NCBI RefSeq assembly: GCF_000800015.1
Contig: NZ_JUGR01000001.1
Span: 2,976,001 to 3,040,000, forward strand
Origin: Terriglobus sp. TAA 43
Lineage (GTDB): Bacteria > Acidobacteriota > Terriglobia > Terriglobales > Acidobacteriaceae
Direction: 5' to 3'
Length of the DNA: 64,000 nt
Both the position numbers and the translations under genes were made by a program. The notes beneath the pieces were generated by a model. It was not told where the DNA came from and did not search any database. It worked only from the letters and a program-made list of their open reading frames with translations. Below, in pieces: positions 62,401 through 64,000 of the stretch. The first letter of the stretch is position 1. Every line of letters starts with the position of its first letter.

Positions 62401-62787
62401 TTACCAGCCTAACATCACTTTGCGCAGACCCGGTCGACGCAGTAGAAGCCCGGTCCAAACAAGAAAACCGAAGACCACAGGCACAACCCACATCGGATCG
62501 CCCACGCGTGCGTGTGTCATCACAGCGCCGCCCATGTAGGCGGTCATCAGGATCGCTCCAATAGGAGCGGTGCGCGGAATCAGATACAACACGCTGCACA
62601 GCAGTTCGCACAGGCCAACCCACAGGATCAGGCTGGTGGGGATGCCAAACGGCGCCATGCCCTGCTTCACCATCTCTGCTCCGCTCAGTGCAGTGAAGGC
62701 CCCGGTGAAGAGCATTAACGCGGGTATCGCACTGAGCACCCAACCTGTCCAGAACTGTGCCCGGCTGGGCGTGCTTTCTTCCGGCAT
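62401..62787 (-). CDS. DoxX-like integral membrane protein
   Basis: A 128-residue protein with four hydrophobic segments (about 12-30, 48-68, 75-92 and 100-118), consistent with DoxX-like (PF13564) membrane proteins whose functions range from redox to sulfur metabolism but are mostly unproven. ATG at 62787 has GAGGG nine bases upstream, and this Shine-Dalgarno lies inside the terminator hairpin of the gene before it. It may be the first gene of a transcript continuing into nadD. Confidence 0.75.
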   Translation of the reverse strand: MPEESTPSRAQFWTGWVLSAIPALMLFTGAFTALSGAEMVKQGMAPFGIPTSLILWVGLCELLCSVLYLIPRTAPIGAILMTAYMGGAVMTHARVGDPMWVVPVVFGFLVWTGLLLRRPGLRKVMLGW

Positions 62788-62822
62788 AAGCAAAACCCTC
62801 GTGGAGAATCGTTCCACGAGGG
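62788..62822 (-). terminator. Terminator-like hairpin overlapping the DoxX gene's ribosome-binding site
   Basis: A perfect 10-bp stem (CCCTCGTGGA with TCCACGAGGG) with a 7-base loop at 62796-62822; on the minus strand it is followed by TTTTGCTT and then the DoxX-like ATG at 62787. The 3' arm contains GAGGG, the only Shine-Dalgarno of that gene. The hairpin may stop transcripts of the AIM24 gene while also hiding the ribosome-binding site. Confidence 0.6.
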
Positions 62823-62854
62823 TACATGCCATGTGCGCCTATGCCAAGTGAGGT

Positions 62855-63619
62855 CTAGCGGTCGTCGAACATGCCCGCGATCGCGCCGCCGATGAGACCT
62901 CCGCCAATACCGGCGCGCGTCTCCTGGCTTGGCCCCGGAAGATAGCCCTGCAGAGCGTGCGCGAGGCGTGCGATGGGCAGCGTCTGCAGCCATACACGGC
63001 CAGGGCCGGTCAACGCGGCCAGGAAGATGCCATCGCCGCCAAAGAACATGTTGCGGATGCCGGGAACACGTGTGATCTGAAATGAGACACCCGCGTGGAA
63101 CGCTCCCACGTGCCCTGGATGCACGCGCAGCGTCTCGCCCGGTGCCAGATCTCGTACAACGACTTCGCCGCTCAGCTCGAGCCACGCGGTGCCTTGCCCG
63201 TAGATCTTCTGCAACAGGAAACCGTCGCCGCCAAACAAGCCCGCGCCCAGAGACTGCTGAAAGCCCACGCCGAGACCAATGTTCTGCGTAGCGCACAGGA
63301 AGCCATGGCGATGAACCATGTACTCGTCGCCGTTGCCATGCAGCTCCACAGGAACGATATGGCCCGGTACTTTGGTGGCGAAGGCTACTTCGCCGGGGTA
63401 GCCCATAGCGGTGTACTCCGACATAAACAAAGTGCCGCCACCAGCCATGCGCTTGATGGCTCCCATAAAGCCGCCACCGCCACCAGCCTGTGTATGCGTG
63501 TGCATGTTGATGCTGGCGCTCATCCAGCTCAGTTCGCCGGCTTCAGAGATGATGGTTTCTCCGGGCTGCAGCAGAAATTCAATGGCGGGCATGGTGGTGC
63601 CGTGAATACGCGATTGCAT
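62855..63619 (-). CDS. AIM24/TIGR00266-family protein
   Basis: A 254-residue protein of the AIM24 family. ATG at 63619 follows GGAGGAA. The protein has the typical repeated beta strands and Gly-rich loop (AGGGGGFMGAIKRMAGGG), FMSEYTAMGYPGEVAFA, and the NMFFGGDGIFLAALTGPGRVWLQ segment, ending in a Gly-rich tail (GIGGGLIGGAIAGMFDD) as in many bacterial members. The family is cytosolic and its role is unknown; mitochondrial AIM24 is linked to cristae organisation in yeast. It is separated from the DoxX gene by the hairpin. Confidence 0.88.
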   Translation of the reverse strand: MQSRIHGTTMPAIEFLLQPGETIISEAGELSWMSASINMHTHTQAGGGGGFMGAIKRMAGGGTLFMSEYTAMGYPGEVAFATKVPGHIVPVELHGNGDEYMVHRHGFLCATQNIGLGVGFQQSLGAGLFGGDGFLLQKIYGQGTAWLELSGEVVVRDLAPGETLRVHPGHVGAFHAGVSFQITRVPGIRNMFFGGDGIFLAALTGPGRVWLQTLPIARLAHALQGYLPGPSQETRAGIGGGLIGGAIAGMFDDR

Positions 63620-63828
63620 GCGTTCCTCCAGCGCGCCGCTCACATCAGCGCGCTCCAGACTCAACATACGCCCATAGGACGTTCAAGGTTCCATGCAGCA
63701 ACGCGGAATCTGGCGCTTTTCCACGCCAAGGGAACGTCGGTGGTCGTTTGCCGACCTCTTCCCGCAAGCTGAATTTTTACGAGAAATCCCAGCAATGCAT
63801 TCAACTCCATGGGTGTATGCTTCTGGCC

Positions 63829-64000
63829 ATGCGCACACGTGTGGTTGTATTAGGAGCCGGATTCGGCGGCCTTGAATTGACGACTGCCCTTTCTGAAGCA
63901 TTGGGAGACAAAATCGACATCGTCTTGATCGACAAGAACGATGCCTTCGTATTCGGATTCTCAAAGCTCGACGTCATGTTTGGTCGACACCTGCCCTCAG
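63829..64000 (+). CDS. FAD/NAD(P)-dependent oxidoreductase, 3'-truncated by the window edge
   Basis: The frame from ATG 63829 to the window end gives 57 residues. It opens with the Rossmann dinucleotide fold motif VVVLGAGFGGLELTT (GxGxxG) and IDIVLIDKNDAFVFG, with the acidic residue (D) that binds the FAD ribose. The pattern matches NDH-2/sulfide:quinone-reductase-type pyridine nucleotide-disulfide oxidoreductases. The rest of the protein is out of view. An ATG at 63817 is an alternative start. Confidence 0.75.
   Translation, partial: MRTRVVVLGAGFGGLELTTALSEALGDKIDIVLIDKNDAFVFGFSKLDVMFGRHLPS

Noticed and set aside
62390-62827. N-terminal extension of nadD
   Set aside because: It overlaps the DoxX-like gene and precedes the family start GYFGGTFDPPH; ATG 62389 gives the normal length.
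1-64000. tRNA, rRNA, CRISPR, transposase or phage genes
   Set aside because: I looked for cloverleaf-like arms, regular spaced repeats and transposase or integrase motifs and found none.

Overview
The window looks like a chromosomal segment of a Gram-negative acidobacterium of the Terriglobus/Granulicella/Edaphobacter type (class Terriglobia, subdivision 1). The main support is three giant outer-membrane receptors with an N-terminal carboxypeptidase-regulatory-like domain and a C-terminal aromatic residue, many Tat- or Sec-exported sugar-active enzymes, DUF4097 proteins, and a radical SAM protein resembling tetraether/membrane-spanning lipid synthases. The assignment is an inference from gene content; no rRNA is present. 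I saw no tRNA, rRNA, CRISPR array, insertion sequence or phage gene.

Layout. 1-6.8 kb: end of a YjgR/HerA-like ATPase, a small exported protein broken by an in-frame amber codon, a RidA protein, an exported class V aminotransferase, the lipid-synthase-like radical SAM protein and an exported protein of unknown function. 7-10 kb: RlpA lipoprotein and the housekeeping sigma factor RpoD. 10.1-22.7 kb: accessory region with a DUF2971 gene in AT-richer DNA, two DUF4097 paralogues, a frameshifted amidohydrolase, a sulfatase, a 2-oxoglutarate oxygenase, a DyP peroxidase, a TIM-barrel isomerase, the first TonB-type receptor and a methyltransferase. 22.7-24.3 kb: rnc-lepB with overlapping genes. 24.3-39.2 kb: mostly exported catabolic enzymes (five-bladed propeller glycosidase-like protein, Ntn-hydrolase acylase, metallo-beta-lactamase-fold protein, enolase-superfamily dehydratase, a cytochrome c/quinoprotein dehydrogenase pair, two tandem hydroxypyruvate-isomerase-like proteins, GH36-like alpha-galactosidase). 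39.2-43 kb: GGDEF-EAL protein and hemB. 43-49.3 kb: second receptor diverging from mutS2. 49.3-54.7 kb: DUF2235 hydrolase, UBP-type zinc finger protein, a MarR-controlled small operon, an aminotransferase and a dihaem cytochrome. 54.8-63.7 kb: M28 peptidase, cobO, rlmH, third receptor, rsfS, nadD, a DoxX-like protein and an AIM24 protein. The right edge cuts an FAD-dependent oxidoreductase.

Functional picture. Core genes (rpoD, rnc, lepB, hemB, mutS2, rlmH, rsfS, nadD) are interleaved with accessory genes for import and periplasmic breakdown of polymers. The two clearest candidates for new biology are the radical SAM protein at 3593-5722, which may join lipid tails into membrane-spanning lipids, and the pair of DUF4097 proteins whose repeat turns have been homogenised to different motifs. 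Regulatory signals readable by eye include a 24-bp perfect palindrome over a promoter in front of a marR operon, LacI-family-like palindromes before two receptor genes, and an inverted repeat over a probable leaderless hemB promoter. Two genes appear broken: an amber codon at 1560-1562 and a one-base frameshift near 12306.
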